Source of the DNA: Planctomycetota bacterium
GTDB taxonomy: Bacteria; Planctomycetota; Planctomycetia; Pirellulales; Lacipirellulaceae
Direction of reading: 5' to 3'
DNA length: 6,045 nt
Assembly (NCBI GenBank): GCA_029259975.1
Contig: JAJDEE010000148.1
Location: 1-6,045 of the forward strand
The position numbers and the translations under genes are program-made. This document shows positions 5,165-6,045 of the stretch, piece by piece (the stretch's first letter is position 1; each line of letters opens with the position of its first letter). The notes under the pieces were generated by a model. The model did not search any database, was not told where the DNA came from, and saw nothing but the letters and a program-made list of their open reading frames with translations.

Positions 5165-5866
5165 TTACAATTTGGCGTCACGGGCGACAAGCAAATCGTG
5201 GGCGGCTTGTGCGTCGCTGGCGGCGCGCAGGTCGGCGAGCCAATCAGGATCGCTGATGATTCGGCTGATGCGGGCAAGCATCCGCAGATGCTCGTGGTCG
5301 TCGGTGGCTGCGATCAGAAAAAAAACGTCGGTCAGGCCGCCTGCACCGCCGAAAGGAATGCCTTGCCCGGTGATGCCTAAAGCCATGACCGCTTCGCCGA
5401 GGATTGAGGATTGTGGGCGGCGCGGATGCAAGAGCGCGACGCCAATGTCGAGGGCGGTTGGGTGCATCGCTTCGCGGGCTGTGACGGCTTCGGCCATTTT
5501 GCCGGGGTCCCAAAGCATGCCTGTGGTGGCGGCTAGTTCGGACATCGCCGAGATAACGCTGCTGCGTGTGCGTGCTGCTAGCGGTACGGCGATAGTATCG
5601 ATCGGCAAGAGAGTAGCGATTGCGACTTCCCCAGTGTCGATGGCGTCGGTTCGCTGAAGGTTGGTTTCCATTTCGGCCAGTTCGTTCGGACCGGACAGGC
5701 CGATTTGCTCCTCGAGCCAATGGTGGATTTCGGCGCGAGAAAATCGCCACTGTCCGCCGATGCGACGGGCAGGAATTTTTCCGCGATCAGCGAGTTTGGA
5801 AATTTGCACAGGGAGCATGTGCAGGTGTGCTGCCAAGCTGCTGATGTCAAAATCGTCGTCAGCCAC
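5165..5866 (-). CDS. Excisionase-type HTH fused to PTS EIIA (fructose/nitrogen type) domain
   Basis: A 233-residue two-domain protein. Residues 7-53 (LAAHLHMLPVQISKLADRGKIPARRIGGQWRFSR and AEIHHWLEEQI) match the MerR/excisionase-like HTH_17 family: helix-turn-helix, basic wing, then the W-R-F-S-R-A-E-I signature. Residues about 82-228 match the PTS EIIA type-2 fold (PtsN/FruA-like): REAMHPTALDIGVALLHPRRP puts H147 at the phosphorylated histidine of the usual IPHAR motif, and H191/H193 lie near the second conserved histidine. Expected role: a DNA-binding regulator or signalling adaptor controlled by phosphoryl transfer, rather than a sugar transporter component, because no EIIB, EIIC, EI or HPr gene is nearby. 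The start is GTG at 5866; an in-frame stop lies at 5885-5887 and no ATG or Shine-Dalgarno is available. It leads a two-gene unit with the receiver-like protein. Confidence 0.9.
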   Translation of the reverse strand: MADDDFDISSLAAHLHMLPVQISKLADRGKIPARRIGGQWRFSRAEIHHWLEEQIGLSGPNELAEMETNLQRTDAIDTGEVAIATLLPIDTIAVPLAARTRSSVISAMSELAATTGMLWDPGKMAEAVTAREAMHPTALDIGVALLHPRRPQSSILGEAVMALGITGQGIPFGGAGGLTDVFFLIAATDDHEHLRMLARISRIISDPDWLADLRAASDAQAAHDLLVARDAKL

Positions 5867-5997
5867 AGGAATTGCCGAAGGGAGATGCTAGCAGGGGGAG
5901 TTTGGAGGGTCCATTGTCGCGGTGTTAGCTGTAGTGTGTCTAGTTCTTTTTGACTTAATAAGTTGGCTGCGGATCGATTTTTCGTCGCGAGCAAGAA

Positions 5998-6011
5998 CTC
6001 GTCTTGACGAG
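5998..6011. repeat. Short hairpin CTCGTC-TT-GACGAG upstream of the HTH-EIIA gene
   Basis: A 6-bp perfect stem with a 2-nt loop, about 130 bp upstream of the GTG start. It lies in the 179-bp end region (5867-6045), which otherwise holds no gene or promoter I can support. It could be an extragenic palindrome or part of a terminator for a gene beyond the window. Confidence 0.4.
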
Positions 6012-6045
6012 CCGCTGTAAATGACCACAATCTGCCACGCCTAGC

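Noticed and set aside
6016..6027. A 12-bp exact match, TGTAAATGACCA, shared with 1306-1317 beside the rimO-pgsA palindrome
   Set aside because: About one 12-bp match is expected by chance in a window of this size, and the similarity does not extend further.
5578..6030. A minus-strand open frame extending upstream of the HTH-EIIA gene
   Set aside because: Over half lies out of frame on the HTH-EIIA coding sequence and the rest is intergenic with a hairpin; no domain is recognisable.

Overview
The window looks like chromosomal DNA from a planctomycete, most likely of the Pirellulales type. This is inferred from gene content and style: weak or absent Shine-Dalgarno sequences, GTG starts, an excisionase-type HTH fused to a PTS EIIA domain, an ImmA/IrrE-like protein, and many palindromic intergenic repeats, including an ATTGGTCATTGGG-type element. 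No rRNA, tRNA, CRISPR array, transposase or phage gene was recognised.

Left part (1-2789, all minus strand): a probable operon read in the order rimO (S12 methylthiotransferase), pgsA (CDP-alcohol phosphatidyltransferase), then a CPBP/CAAX-type membrane protease that runs off the left edge. rimO and pgsA are separated by 92 bp, most of it a long inverted repeat. pgsA and the protease gene are 27 bp apart.

Middle (2790-3402): a 613-bp gene-free stretch packed with at least four different inverted repeats, followed by an AT-rich part with a possible promoter and operator for the next gene. That gene (3403-4191, the only plus-strand gene) encodes an ImmA/IrrE-like protein. Its zinc motif reads HEVGE instead of HExxH, and a glycine-rich tandem repeat has expanded one of its loops.

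Right part (4192-5866): the plus-strand gene converges on a two-gene minus-strand unit across an 82-bp gap holding another long inverted repeat; one arm of that repeat encodes the last five codons and the stop of the neighbouring gene. The unit is read as an HTH-EIIA fusion protein followed, 24 bp later, by an unassigned protein that resembles two degenerate response-regulator receiver domains. Together they look like a signalling pair: a phosphorylatable PTS-like sensor and DNA-binding protein with a receiver-like partner. No EIIB, EIIC, HPr or histidine kinase gene is present in the window. The last 179 bp hold only a short hairpin and the presumed upstream region of this unit.
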